In this document: positions 8,125 through 17,116 of the stretch, piece after piece
Layout of the letters: each line of letters begins with the position of its first letter
How positions within the stretch are numbered: the stretch's first letter is position 1
NCBI RefSeq assembly: GCF_031624495.1
Contig: NZ_JAMQOP010000002.1
Span: forward strand, 1-64,000
Origin: Halogeometricum sp. S1BR25-6
Lineage (GTDB): Archaea > Halobacteriota > Halobacteria > Halobacteriales > Haloferacaceae
Direction of reading: 5' to 3'
DNA: 64,000 nt
The notes under the pieces: model-generated
Told to the model about the DNA's origin: nothing
What the model saw: the letters and a program-made list of their open reading frames with translations, nothing else
The model's database searches: none
Program-made: the position numbers and the translations under genes

Positions 8125-9365
8125 CCGACCTCCTCCTGACGAACGCCGCGGAAGTCGTGGCGTACGCCGACCACGAGCGACTGGAACGAGTCGAGGACGG
8201 CGCCGTCGTCGTCGAGGAGGGTCGCGTCGTCGCCGTCGGTCCGACCGACGAGGTGCTCGGAGACCATCCCGAGAGCGGCGCCGACGAGGTGCTCGACTGT
8301 TCGGGACGAGCGGTCGTCCCGGGCTTCGTCGACCCGCACACGCACGCCCTGTTCGCCGGCGACCGCTCCGACGAGTTCGAGGCCAAGTTACGGGGGAAGA
8401 CGTATCAGGAGATTCTCGCCGACGGCGGCGGCATCCTCCGGACCGTCGACGCGGTGCGGGAGTCCTCGACCGGCGAGTTGGTCGAGAATCTCGTCGAGCA
8501 GTTCGACGCGATGCTCGCGCACGGGACGACGACGGTGGAGGTGAAGTCGGGGTACGGCCTCGACGCGGAGACCGAACTCCGGATGCTGGAAGCGATAGAC
8601 CGGGCGGCCGCGGCGCACCCGATTCGCGTCGTCCCGACGTTCATGGGCGCGCACGCCGTCCCGCGGGGCAGCGACGCCGACGACTACGTCGAGGAGGTCG
8701 TCGAAGAGCAGATTCCGGCCGTCGCGGGGCAGGGAATCGCGGAGTTCTGCGACGTCTTCTGCGAGGAGGGCGTCTTCGACGTCGAGCAGTCTCGACGAGT
8801 GCTGGAAGCCGGGAGGGAACACGGTTTGACCCCGAAAGTCCACGCCGAGGAGTTGAGCCACCTCGGCGGGACGGGACTGGCCGCCGAGGTGGGGGCCGCG
8901 AGCGCCGACCACCTCCTGCACGCGACGGGAGACGACATCGACGCCCTCGTCGACGCCGGCGTGACGCCCGTCCTCCTGCCAGGGACGGCGTTCGGCCTCG
9001 GCGCCGAGTACGCCGACGCCGAGGCGTTCCTCGCTCGCGACGCCCCCGTCGCACTCGCCACCGACTTGAACCCGAACTGCTACTCGCAGAGCGTGCCCTT
9101 CGCCATGACACTCGGGTGCGTCGAGATGGGACTGACGCCCGCGCAGGCGCTCGGCGCGTCGACGGTCAACGCCGCGCGCGCGGTGGACCGCCCCGACGCC
9201 GGCCGACTCGAATCCGGGTCGCCGGCCGACCTCGCAATTCTCGACGCCCCGAGCCACGTCTATCTCCCGTACAACTTCGGCGTGAACAGCGTGGACGCCG
9301 TCGTCGTCGGCGGAGAAACGGTCGTCGAGGGCGGAACGGTCCTCGACCGGGAGGTGGTCGCGTGA
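8121..9365 (+). CDS. hutI: Imidazolonepropionase
   Basis: An amidohydrolase that opens imidazolone-5-propionate to N-formimidoyl-glutamate, the third step of histidine degradation. The 414 residues include the metal site [12 protein letters not shown], the substrate loop [11 protein letters not shown], the catalytic region [25 protein letters not shown], and the metal aspartate in [12 protein letters not shown]. Length matches the family. The GTG start overlaps the hutG stop, and its own TGA overlaps the hutH GTG. The frame is open further upstream, but that part is antisense-type Arg-rich sequence overlapping hutG. Confidence 0.92.
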   Translation: MTDLLLTNAAEVVAYADHERLERVEDGAVVVEEGRVVAVGPTDEVLGDHPESGADEVLDCSGRAVVPGFVDPHTHALFAGDRSDEFEAKLRGKTYQEILADGGGILRTVDAVRESSTGELVENLVEQFDAMLAHGTTTVEVKSGYGLDAETELRMLEAIDRAAAAHPIRVVPTFMGAHAVPRGSDADDYVEEVVEEQIPAVAGQGIAEFCDVFCEEGVFDVEQSRRVLEAGREHGLTPKVHAEELSHLGGTGLAAEVGAASADHLLHATGDDIDALVDAGVTPVLLPGTAFGLGAEYADAEAFLARDAPVALATDLNPNCYSQSVPFAMTLGCVEMGLTPAQALGASTVNAARAVDRPDAGRLESGSPADLAILDAPSHVYLPYNFGVNSVDAVVVGGETVVEGGTVLDREVVA

Positions 9366-10951
9366 GCGATTCGCGCGACGCCGAGACGGTCGTCGTCGAC
9401 GGCGCCTCGCTCACCCCCGCGGACGTGGCGGCGGTGGCCCGCCGCGGCGCGACGGTCGAGATAAGCGAGGACGCGCGGGCGGCCGTCGTCGCCTCGCGCG
9501 AACGCGTCGAGGAAATCGTTGAGAGCGGACGGGCCGCGTACGGACTGAACACGGGGTTCGGCCAACTCGTCGACACCCGCATCGAGGAGTCGGAGATAGA
9601 ACGCCTCCAGACCAACCTCCTGCGGAGCCACGCCTCCGGCGCCGGCCGCGCCCTCGACGAGGAGGAGGTGCGGGCGATGCTGCTGACGCGGCTGAACGCC
9701 CTCGTCAAGGGCTACTCCGGGGTCAGAGCGGTCGTCGTCGACCACCTCGCGACGATGCTGAACGAGCGGATACACCCCGTCGTGCGGTCGCGCGGGAGCC
9801 TCGGCGCCTCGGGCGACTTGGCGCCGCTGGCGCACCTCTCTCTCGTGCTCATCGGCGAGGGTGAGGCCACCGTCGACGGCGAACGCCTCTCGGGGGCGGA
9901 CGCGCTGGCGACGGCGGGGCTGACGCCGCTGACGCTGGCTCCCAAGGAGGGACTGGCGCTCATCAACGGGACGCAGTTGACGACGGGCGTCGCCGCCTTG
10001 CTCGTCGTCGACGCCGAACGGGTCTGCGAGGCCGCCGACGCCGCCGGCGCCCTCACCACGGAGGTGACGATGGGGACGACGGCGAACTGCGACCCGGCCG
10101 TCCAGCGCGTCCGCCCGCATTCCGGGCAGGCCGCGACGGCCGAGCGAATCAGGAGACTCACCGCCGACTCCGAAATCGTCGAGTCGCACGCGAACTGCGA
10201 CCGGGTGCAGGACGCCTACTCGATTCGATGCATCCCGCAAGTCCACGGCGCGGTGCGCGACGCCGTCGACCACCTCCGCGAGGCCGTCGAAGTCGAACTC
10301 AACAGCGCCACCGACAACCCGCTGGTCTTCGGTGCGGCGGAGGCCGACAGCCGAGCGACCGGAACGGACGACGCGGTGGTCATCTCCGGCGGCAACTTCC
10401 ACGGCGAACCGCTGGCGCTCCGTCTCGACTACTTCGTCGGCGCGCTCACGGAACTCGCGGCCATCTCCGAACGACGGGTCGACCGAATGGTGAACCCCAA
10501 CCTCCAGGAGGCGCACCTGCCGCCGTTTCTCACCCCCGAACCCGGTCTCAACTCGGGGTTCATGATTCCCCAGTACACCGCCGCCTCGCTGATAAACGAG
10601 ATGCGCGCCACCGGGCGGCCGTCGACGGACAACACGCCCGTCAGCGGCGGACAGGAGGACCACGTGAGCATGAGCGCCACGAGCGCCTTCGCCGCCAAGT
10701 CGGCACTGGAGAACGCCCGGACCGTCGTCGCCGTCGAACTGCTCACCGGCGCGCAGGCCGCGGAGTTCGTCGACGACTCTTTGACGCACGGCCGCGGGAC
10801 GAGCGCCGCCTACGAACTCGTCCGCGAGGCGTCGCCGCCGGTGGTCGAAGACCGGAGCCTCGACGGCGACATGGAGGCCGTCGCCGGCCTCGTCGCCGAC
10901 GGAACGCTGTCCGAACGCCTCGCCGACGCCCTCTCGGACTCGCCCCGGTAG
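9362..10951 (+). CDS. hutH: Histidine ammonia-lyase (histidase)
   Basis: The first enzyme of histidine degradation: it eliminates ammonia from L-histidine to give urocanate. The 529-residue protein belongs to the aromatic amino acid lyase family. Ala149-Ser150-Gly151, in GSLGASGDLAPLAHLSLVL, is the triad that cyclises to the MIO cofactor. Other family marks are the Tyr in AYGLNTGFGQLVD near the N-terminus, INGTQLTT, SATDNPLVF and the late QEDHVSMSA. It is the last gene of the operon although it acts first; coupling by GTGA to hutI keeps the four products together. A ~130-base spacer to the next gene ends the operon. Confidence 0.94.
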   Translation: MSDSRDAETVVVDGASLTPADVAAVARRGATVEISEDARAAVVASRERVEEIVESGRAAYGLNTGFGQLVDTRIEESEIERLQTNLLRSHASGAGRALDEEEVRAMLLTRLNALVKGYSGVRAVVVDHLATMLNERIHPVVRSRGSLGASGDLAPLAHLSLVLIGEGEATVDGERLSGADALATAGLTPLTLAPKEGLALINGTQLTTGVAALLVVDAERVCEAADAAGALTTEVTMGTTANCDPAVQRVRPHSGQAATAERIRRLTADSEIVESHANCDRVQDAYSIRCIPQVHGAVRDAVDHLREAVEVELNSATDNPLVFGAAEADSRATGTDDAVVISGGNFHGEPLALRLDYFVGALTELAAISERRVDRMVNPNLQEAHLPPFLTPEPGLNSGFMIPQYTAASLINEMRATGRPSTDNTPVSGGQEDHVSMSATSAFAAKSALENARTVVAVELLTGAQAAEFVDDSLTHGRGTSAAYELVREASPPVVEDRSLDGDMEAVAGLVADGTLSERLADALSDSPR

Positions 10952-11079
10952 CCCGGAGACCCGGCGATACCGCCCCGAACTATCACGGTCGTTCCACCGG
11001 AAACCGGGTGCGCCGGGGACGATTGCTCGCCGCTCGGACGCAATTGTTTTCACAGTCTACACAATACTATACAATATAG

Positions 11080-11937
11080 ATGTCCGAGAATCGTGGCGGT
11101 ACCCGCGGACGCGACCACCCTCCGACGGAGTCGAACAGCGACCGGTCGGGCGACCGACCCGCGGCGGACCCGAACGTGGGCCGGGGGTTGCTCGACGAGG
11201 AGATGGGTCCGAGTTCGGCGATGGCGCACCTCTACCGAGGCGAGATACACCGGATGACGCTCTGGCGCGAGCGACTGGACCGGACGACCAACTGGGCCGT
11301 CATCCTCCTCGTCGGGGTGCTCACGTGGGCGTTCTCGCAGGCGACGAACCCCCACTACGTCCTCCTCCTCGGCAACGCCGCCGTCGGCCTCTTTCTCGTC
11401 ACCGAAGCGCGTCGTTACCGCGCGTACGACGTGTGGCGCTCGCGAGTGCGTTACCTGCAAGAACACGTCTGGGCGCCCGGCCTCGACCCGGAGGCGTCGC
11501 TGCGGGACGAGGACTGGCGCGCCGAACTCGCGCGCGACTACCGGAACCCGACGCTGAAGATAACGCTCGAGGAGGCCCTGGCACACCGTCTCAGACGCGT
11601 GTACCTGCCGCTGTTCGCCGTCCTGAACGGCGCGTGGCTCCTCCGCGTGACGTCGTTCGCCGGCGACCCCTGGCCCGCCAGCGCCGCCATCGGCCGGATT
11701 CCCGGCGCCGTCGTCGTCGCCGCCGTCGTCGTCCTGTTCGTCGGCGCCGCGGCCATCGCCTACCGGCCGCGGACGTGGCACACGCGCGGCGAACTGCTCG
11801 CAGAGGACCTGCGCCGCTACGAGGGGAGCGACAGCCTTCGGCACACGCAGGCGGAGTCCCGGTCGGAACGGCGCGACAGACGGGAGCGGGAACGCGAATC
11901 GAGGACGGAGGGGAGCGACGACCCGGAGAGCCACTGA
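11080..11937 (+). CDS. DUF2270 family integral membrane protein
   Basis: A 285-residue protein matching the pattern of DUF2270 proteins. After a ~45-residue disordered N-terminus comes MGPSSAMAHLYRGEIHRMT, a short helical region, then two closely spaced membrane segments at ~70-86 and 90-105, a soluble middle with RYRAYDVWRSRVRYLQEHVW, and two further membrane segments at ~178-195 and 205-225. The C-terminal 50 residues are charged and probably cytoplasmic. The family's function is unknown. The region before the ATG is AT-rich (ATACTATACAATATAG), unlike its GC-rich surroundings, and probably holds the promoter. It does not overlap hutH, so it is probably a separate unit. Confidence 0.8.
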   Translation: MSENRGGTRGRDHPPTESNSDRSGDRPAADPNVGRGLLDEEMGPSSAMAHLYRGEIHRMTLWRERLDRTTNWAVILLVGVLTWAFSQATNPHYVLLLGNAAVGLFLVTEARRYRAYDVWRSRVRYLQEHVWAPGLDPEASLRDEDWRAELARDYRNPTLKITLEEALAHRLRRVYLPLFAVLNGAWLLRVTSFAGDPWPASAAIGRIPGAVVVAAVVVLFVGAAAIAYRPRTWHTRGELLAEDLRRYEGSDSLRHTQAESRSERRDRRERERESRTEGSDDPESH

Positions 11938-11967
11938 CGTCGTTCGGGGACCGCGAGTCCCGCGCAG

Positions 11968-12312
11968 TCAGGTCTCCAGGCGGTACAGCGAGGCGAGGAG
12001 CAGTCCGACCCCGACCGCGAGGAGCGTCGCTTCGGCGGTCCTGAGGAGGTACAGTTCCCGACCGAACGCCTGGTAGCCGCCGTTCACGCCGAACTCGTAC
12101 ACCGCTTCGGTGACCGACCCGAACGCGAGAAAGGAGAAGCCGGCGGACGCGACGAGAAACGACGTCGCCCCCTCTCGCCGGTACGCCTTGTACGCGATGC
12201 TCGCCAGCAGCGCAAACAGGAGGAAGACGACGAGGTTCGAGACGCCGAACGCGACGGCCTCCGCCGACTCCTGCGCCTGCAGTGTGACGCGGGCGACCGG
12301 AAGTGCCCTCAT
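11968..12312 (-). CDS. DUF7521-type four-helix membrane protein
   Basis: A 114-residue membrane protein with about three to four hydrophobic helices (residues ~22-42, 50-70, 88-110). It is coupled to the upstream winged-helix regulator by an ATGA overlap. Paired HTH/DUF7521 genes recur in haloarchaea, which is the basis for the family name; the precise DUF number is from memory. The function is unknown. The tight pairing suggests a membrane-associated sensor or modulator of the regulator's activity. Confidence 0.65.
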   Translation of the reverse strand: MRALPVARVTLQAQESAEAVAFGVSNLVVFLLFALLASIAYKAYRREGATSFLVASAGFSFLAFGSVTEAVYEFGVNGGYQAFGRELYLLRTAEATLLAVGVGLLLASLYRLET

Positions 12313-12662
12313 CCGCTCTGTGACTCACCCAAGGAGCGCCACACGCGGCTGAACCGGTCGACGAGGTCGTCTCGAACCGTGACGTCGACGCGGAACCGCT
12401 CTCTGTCGACGGTGAGCGTCACCGACCGGACCCGGGTCTCGTACGTGCTGTAGTGGTCACCGTCGTCGGTTATCTGCGTCTCCTCTCGCAGCAGGTTCGC
12501 GTCGACGAGGTCGTCCGTGTGCCGGTACACCGTCGCGACGGAGACACCGACCTCCTCCTGTAGGTTCTGCGCCGACATCGGCTCGCGGTTCGCGAGGCAA
12601 AGTATCTCTCTGGCGTCCTCGCTGGCCAGCGCGTCGACGAGTTCGTCGGTGTCTGCGTCCAT
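12309..12662 (-). CDS. ArsR-like winged-helix transcriptional regulator
   Basis: A 117-residue regulator. Residues ~5-70 form a winged helix: LASEDAREILCLANREPMSA, then LQEEVGVSVATVYRHTDDLV as the recognition helix region, and a wing around LREETQITDDGDHYSTYETR. The C-terminal third (VRSVTLTVDRERFRVDV) is beta-rich, as in the haloarchaeal ArsR group that partners DUF7521 proteins. It lacks the metal-binding cysteines of true ArsR sensors. It overlaps the downstream membrane-protein gene by four bases, so the two are co-translated. The target is unknown; autoregulation is plausible. Confidence 0.8.
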   Translation of the reverse strand: MDADTDELVDALASEDAREILCLANREPMSAQNLQEEVGVSVATVYRHTDDLVDANLLREETQITDDGDHYSTYETRVRSVTLTVDRERFRVDVTVRDDLVDRFSRVWRSLGESQSG

Positions 12663-12779
12663 CCTCCCACCCGTACCCTACCGGTCGGACACGTTTCACC
12701 GTTGTGCCGGCACCGCGTTTGCAGGACCTGTGAACGCGGTTCGGCTTCAAGGGGCGAGCGCCGCTACGTTCGACCAGAG

Positions 12780-13304
12780 ATGAGCACCGACTGGGAGTCC
12801 GTCGCCGGTGACGCACACGCATCGCACGCGAGCGAAAACGCGGACGTCGCAGTGAGGGCGCCTCTCGAAGCGTTCGGCGCCGAGCGGTGGGACGGCGTCG
12901 ACGCCGACCCGCCGATGGAGCGAATCGTCGTCGACACCGACGCTGGAGGAGACGACGAAGTGGGCGTCACCGTCGAGGGGCGACTCGAAGACGCGAGCGT
13001 CGACTCCGTGGTTGCGCTCGTCGCGGAGGACTACTGCGCCGACAGAATAGTGGTCGACGACCCGTCGTCGTCCGAGGACGCGGCGAGCGTCTCCTTCGAG
13101 GGCGGCTTCGACGAACGGACCGGACTGCTCGGAGAGGTGGCCGGTTCAGACGCCGACTTCGACCATCTCGCCTTCGACCCCGAGCGAGGGGACGGAGACG
13201 ATATCGGATTCTCGCTGCACGGTCGGTTCGACGATGCGGGGGTCGGCGGAGACGGTGACTCCGTCCCCGACAGCCGCATCGTCATCGAACCCGAAGGCGA
13301 GTGA
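12780..13304 (+). CDS. Acidic hypothetical protein with three strand-turn repeats
   Basis: A 174-residue, very acidic soluble protein of unknown function. Three short related units are visible: DDEVGVTVEGRLEDA, EDAASVSFEGGFDER and GDDIGFSLHGRFDDA. Segments with RIVVD or RIVIE also occur three times, suggesting a repeated beta-hairpin fold. The ATG was chosen because the extra in-frame upstream residues are Arg- and Cys-rich and overlap the regulator's promoter. It has no signal peptide, membrane segment or catalytic motif. It is divergent from the ArsR/DUF7521 pair with ~117 bases between the starts. Confidence 0.55.
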   Translation: MSTDWESVAGDAHASHASENADVAVRAPLEAFGAERWDGVDADPPMERIVVDTDAGGDDEVGVTVEGRLEDASVDSVVALVAEDYCADRIVVDDPSSSEDAASVSFEGGFDERTGLLGEVAGSDADFDHLAFDPERGDGDDIGFSLHGRFDDAGVGGDGDSVPDSRIVIEPEGE

Positions 13305-13487
13305 GCGACGTTCCCGTTATCTGACCCGTCTTCGAGCGGCCACCATCGCGTGGACGACGCGACCGCTCCGCGCTGCATCCCGTACCGTTCCGCGACCGCT
13401 CTCGCACCGAGACCATCGCGGAGCCGAGCGTCTCCGATCTGACTCCGCGAGGAAACGCTCCGCTCTTCACGTACTACGTTCGGAGAA

Positions 13488-13562
13488 TGCTCCGGCAGGG
13501 ATTCGAACCCTGGTCATCACCGTGAGAGGGTGATATGATTGGCCGGACTACACCACCAGAGC
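13488..13562 (-). tRNA. tRNA-Glu (anticodon CUC)
   Basis: The minus strand folds into a full 75-base cloverleaf. The acceptor stem is GCUCUGG/CCGGAGC with discriminator A, followed by a D-arm. The anticodon stem UCACC/GGUGA carries the loop CUCUCAC, giving anticodon CUC (decodes GAG, glutamate). A T-arm contains GGTTCGAATCC. CCA is not encoded and no intron is visible. In archaea this tRNA is charged by GluRS; its Gln counterpart goes through the GatDE route, of which gatE lies in this window. Confidence 0.95.
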
Positions 13563-13667
13563 GCATCCTACCGTATCGCTCCGACGAATAAAACCGTTCC
13601 GTTTCGGGACGGGTGTGGCGTGCGGTGGCGCATCGTCGCGCCGCCCTCGTCGGGGTGTACGGACGAC

Positions 13668-14867
13668 CTACGCCGCCCGGTCGCCGCCGCGGTAGACGGC
13701 GTCGGCGTCGCGCCACGCCGTCGCGTCCTCGTTCGGGTCGGCGTCGAGAACGAGGAGGTCCGCGCGGTACCCCTCCGCGACGCGGCCCGCTTCGACGCCG
13801 AGCAGTTCCGCGACGGTGGCGGTGGCCGCTTCGAGCGCCTCCGCGGGGGTGAGACCGTACTCGACCAGCAGTTCCATCTCGCGGAGGGCGTTCTCGCCGT
13901 GGAAATTGAACGGCGTCCCCGCGTCGGTGCCCATCGCTATCTTCACGCCGGCGTCGAGGGCGTGCTCCCACGCGCGCTCGAAGCGCTCCTGTGCGTCCTC
14001 GGCCTTCTCCACCGCCTCGTCGGGGATGCCCGCCTCGACGCCGTTCTCGACGATACCCTCCAGGGCGCTGGCCGTCGGCACCCAGTACGTTCCCTCGCGG
14101 GCCATCAGGTCCGCCGTCTCCCTGTCCATGAACGTCCCGTGCTCGACGCTCGTGATTCCGGCGCGGACGGCGTTCTCGATGCCATCTTTCCCGTGGGCGT
14201 GCGCGGCGGTCGGAACGCCCGTCGCCGACGCCGCGTCGACGAGGGCGGCGAGTTCGTCCTCGGCGAGTTCCGGCGCGCCCGTGACCGCGCCCTCGGTGAG
14301 GACGCCGCCGGTGGCCATACATTTCACGACGCCCGCGCCGCGCTTCAGTTGCTCGCGAACCGCCTTTCGGACCTCGTCGGGACCGTCGGCCTCGCGACCG
14401 AACCAGTGACCGTGCCCGCCGGTCATCACGACGTTCCGCCCGCAGGCGACGACGCGCGGGCCGGAGAGCACGCCCGCCTCGACCGCCCGGCCGGCGTCGA
14501 GGGCCAGCGTCCCCGGCGCGCCGAGGTCCCGAACCATCGTCACGCCCGCTTCCACGGTCGCACGAAGGTTCGCGGCGGCGCGATAGCTCAGCATCTCTCG
14601 GCTCTCGGCGTCGACCGTCGCCACGTCCGGCCGGCCGTCCATCATCAGGTGGACGTGCGAGTCGATCAGTCCCGGTGCGAGCACCTTGCCCGCGGCGTCC
14701 ACCGTCTCGGTTTCGCCCTCGTCCTCACTGCCGTCGGCCGAATCGGCCGCGTCCGTCCCCACCGCGACGATGGTTCCCGCGTCGGTATCGACGACCACGT
14801 CCGCCCGTCGCGTCCCGTCGGCGTCGGCCACGCGCCCGCCGACGAAGACGAGTCTGTCTGCGTCCAT
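13668..14867 (-). CDS. Metal-dependent amidohydrolase (prolidase/imidazolonepropionase-like)
   Basis: A 399-residue TIM-barrel amidohydrolase. Visible metal and catalytic residues are His-X-His in LIDSHVHLMMDG, a lysine in GVVKCMATGG (probably carbamylated), histidines in AAHAHGKDG and SVEHGTFMD, and the aspartate in MGTDAGTPFNFHG. The N- and C-terminal beta segments make the usual composite sandwich domain. This pattern is typical of the group annotated as Xaa-Pro dipeptidase-like or organophosphate-acid-anhydrolase-like amidohydrolases. The true substrate cannot be read from sequence. The ATG was chosen as the start of conserved sequence; upstream in-frame residues are Arg-rich. It stands downstream of tRNA-Glu in the same direction, without evident coupling. 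Confidence 0.85.
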   Translation of the reverse strand: MDADRLVFVGGRVADADGTRRADVVVDTDAGTIVAVGTDAADSADGSEDEGETETVDAAGKVLAPGLIDSHVHLMMDGRPDVATVDAESREMLSYRAAANLRATVEAGVTMVRDLGAPGTLALDAGRAVEAGVLSGPRVVACGRNVVMTGGHGHWFGREADGPDEVRKAVREQLKRGAGVVKCMATGGVLTEGAVTGAPELAEDELAALVDAASATGVPTAAHAHGKDGIENAVRAGITSVEHGTFMDRETADLMAREGTYWVPTASALEGIVENGVEAGIPDEAVEKAEDAQERFERAWEHALDAGVKIAMGTDAGTPFNFHGENALREMELLVEYGLTPAEALEAATATVAELLGVEAGRVAEGYRADLLVLDADPNEDATAWRDADAVYRGGDRAA

Positions 14868-14964
14868 GCCGCGTCGGTTTTGCGCCCCCCGGCCTAAGCG
14901 TCCGGGTAGCGGTACCCTACGACGTCGGCGGGTGGCGGAGTCGAACGAGAAGACACGGGGAGGC

Positions 14965-15885
14965 TCAGTCGTCCGTCGGGCGCGAGTCGCCGACGCGAAC
15001 CTCGTCGCCGACGGCGAGCGTCTCACCCCACGAGGACGCCGCGACGCGCGTGTTCACCATGAGGCGGAAGTCGTGGTCGAACCAATCGCCGTCGGACTCC
15101 GTCCGACGAGACCCGGAGCGTCGCTCCGGGACGCCGCCGGACCACGCGGGCATCGTCTCGCGCCGACGCCGGACGAACGTCTCGCGGAACCCGTCGTACG
15201 CCGCGCCCGTGTCGGGGTCGCGCGAGGGGACGACGCAGCGCTGACACGGGTTGACGCCCGCGAACTCGACGTCGCCGATTCGGAAGTCGACGACGCGGCC
15301 CCGTCGGTCGAACAGGCGGTCCTCCCAGAACGCCGGCAGGTCGCCGTCGAGACCGCCGAGTTCGACGTTCGCGCGCAGGCGTCGGCGCATCTCCTTGACG
15401 CTGATACCGTCGAACCACGAGGCGACTTCGCGAAGCGTCGCGGTGCTGACGACCGTCGGGCCCGACGCCTCGGTGTCGTCCGGAAAGCCGCCGTCGCGGT
15501 TCCGCCGGAGCGACACCTCGTAGCCGACGTGTTCGGAGAGCAAGCCGGTCAGCCTCCCCCTGTCGCCGTCGTCGTCCACGTCGAACCGTTCGGTTTCCCG
15601 GTCGGGAAGTGTCACTCCCAGCGTCCGCGTCTCGGGGTCGAACTCGGTTCCGACGCGGTGAATCGAGCGCTCCCGCTTGCCGTTGACGTACTCGCCCGCA
15701 GAATCGAACAGCGCGAACTCCCGGTCGCCGTCGAGGCCGCCGTTGCGGACCACGCGCACCGACTCGCGGTCGCACCCGTCGAGTGATTTCACCGGAAACG
15801 TCGTGAGGCGCCGGACGACGGCCGTCGGGGCGTCGTCTGGGTCGAAGCGAGTTCCCGACGTCCGTTCGGTCCGGTCGTCCGTCAT
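14965..15885 (-). CDS. MOSC domain protein (YcbX/mARC-like)
   Basis: A 306-residue protein with an N-terminal MOSC beta-barrel (residues ~22-140, containing FPVKSLDGCDRESVRV and GLDGDREFALFD) and a C-terminal MOSC domain. The C-terminal part carries the NPCQRCVVPSRDPDTG motif, whose second cysteine corresponds to the molybdenum-ligand cysteine of mARC/YcbX enzymes. Such enzymes reduce N-hydroxylated compounds using the molybdenum cofactor. No ferredoxin domain is attached, so an external electron donor would be needed. It lies six bases behind the proteasome alpha gene on the same strand and could be read through from it. Confidence 0.85.
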   Translation of the reverse strand: MTDDRTERTSGTRFDPDDAPTAVVRRLTTFPVKSLDGCDRESVRVVRNGGLDGDREFALFDSAGEYVNGKRERSIHRVGTEFDPETRTLGVTLPDRETERFDVDDDGDRGRLTGLLSEHVGYEVSLRRNRDGGFPDDTEASGPTVVSTATLREVASWFDGISVKEMRRRLRANVELGGLDGDLPAFWEDRLFDRRGRVVDFRIGDVEFAGVNPCQRCVVPSRDPDTGAAYDGFRETFVRRRRETMPAWSGGVPERRSGSRRTESDGDWFDHDFRLMVNTRVAASSWGETLAVGDEVRVGDSRPTDD

Positions 15886-15891
15886 CGCGCC

Positions 15892-16644
15892 TTACTGGGC
15901 TTCGTCGGAGTCGTCCGTTCCGGGGACGTGTTCGGAGAGCACTTCGTCTATCTCGTCCTCGTCGACGTCGCGGTAACCCTCCGAGGAAAGCGTGACGGCG
16001 CTCACGTCCGGTGATTCGAGTTCGTCGTCGGTGACGAGGAGGCCGCGGACGGCGAGGTCGACGCCGTCGGACAGCGACAGTTCCTCGGTCCACTCCTCTT
16101 CGAGGAACTCCTGGATGTCGTTGCGCTTCGCGCCGATGGCGACCGCCTTCCACTCCTGCGGCGCCCCGGAGGGGTCCGTCTGGAACAGACGCGGTTGGGC
16201 GTCCTCGCCCTCGCCGTCCATCCCGCCGATGAGGAGGGAGGCGCCGAACGGGCGGGTGCCGCCGCGCTGGGTGGTCTCCTGAATCATGTCGGAGAGCGAC
16301 GTGGTCAGCGTCTCCACGCCGATGGGTTCGCCGTAGCGAAGGTGGTTCACCTGCGCCTCCTGCCGAGCGTCGTCGACGAGTTGCCGGGCGTCGGCGACGT
16401 GTCCCGCCGTGGCGGCGCCGAGGTAGCTATCCAGTTTGTGTATCTTCTCGATGCTCTCGGCCTCCATGAGCGACGAACTCGTCCGGCGCTGTGCGGCGAG
16501 GACGACGCCGTCGGCGGTCCGGATACCGAGGCTCGGCGCGCCTCGTTTGACCGCCTCGCGGGCGTACTCGACCTGATAGATACGGCCGTCGGGGGAGAAC
16601 AGCGACGTACCTCGGTCGTACGCCTGCTGGTCGTTCCGATTCAT
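15892..16644 (-). CDS. psmA: Proteasome alpha subunit
   Basis: A 250-residue subunit of the 20S proteasome outer ring, which gates substrate entry and docks ATPase rings such as PAN. The N-terminus contains the alpha-type signature FSPDGRIYQVEYAREAVKRG at ~16-35, and the body has GVVLAAQRR and AATAGHVADARQLVD. An acidic C-terminal tail (VDEDEIDEVLSEHVPG) is typical of halophiles. Haloarchaea often carry two alpha subunits, and I cannot tell which paralogue this is. No beta subunit gene is next to it. Confidence 0.93.
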   Translation of the reverse strand: MNRNDQQAYDRGTSLFSPDGRIYQVEYAREAVKRGAPSLGIRTADGVVLAAQRRTSSSLMEAESIEKIHKLDSYLGAATAGHVADARQLVDDARQEAQVNHLRYGEPIGVETLTTSLSDMIQETTQRGGTRPFGASLLIGGMDGEGEDAQPRLFQTDPSGAPQEWKAVAIGAKRNDIQEFLEEEWTEELSLSDGVDLAVRGLLVTDDELESPDVSAVTLSSEGYRDVDEDEIDEVLSEHVPGTDDSDEAQ

Positions 16645-16765
16645 GCCCCCATATCCGACCCCCGGAGGTATAAAAGCACCACCGAGGGCCGATAGTACCG
16701 CATCCCGGTAACGTATTTACGTGCACCGCGCGAGCCACGGGCCGGACGTCGCGCGGGCGGCCGGT

Positions 16766-16945
16766 TCAGAGCGTCTCGACCGGCGCGTCGGGGGCGTTCT
16801 CCTTCACGCTCCGAATTCCCTGTCTGGCCTTCTGTCTCGTGGCGTACCCCTCGCCGCTGTCGGCGAGGATGTTGCCGTTGCGGTGGACGAGTCGCCAGCG
16901 GTACTTCTCCTCTTTGTCCTCGTAGAGTTCGAACGTGGCGGTCAC
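16766..16945 (-). CDS. DUF1508/YegP-like small protein
   Basis: A 59-residue protein matching the YegP fold: a beta strand ATFELYEDKEEKYRWRL, then HRNGNILADSGEGYATR and a helix ARQGIRSVKENAP. Two-copy YegP proteins exist in bacteria; haloarchaea have this single-copy form, which probably dimerises. Start is GTG, since upstream in-frame sequence is noncoding. The molecular role is unknown. It is a single gene divergent from an exported protein gene. Confidence 0.8.
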   Translation of the reverse strand: MTATFELYEDKEEKYRWRLVHRNGNILADSGEGYATRQKARQGIRSVKENAPDAPVETL

Positions 16946-17116
16946 GCTCTCCGGTTGGTGAGGCGGCGACAAAAAGCGTCGTTCCGGACGGACCGACGAA
17001 GGACGCACCCCAGAGCGTCCGTTCGCTCGGAGGCGGGACGACGGCTTCGACGACCCGAACGACGGTGTCGCACCGCGCAGACGAACCTTTTCTCCGTGGA
17101 CGCCGTTCGGACCGAC

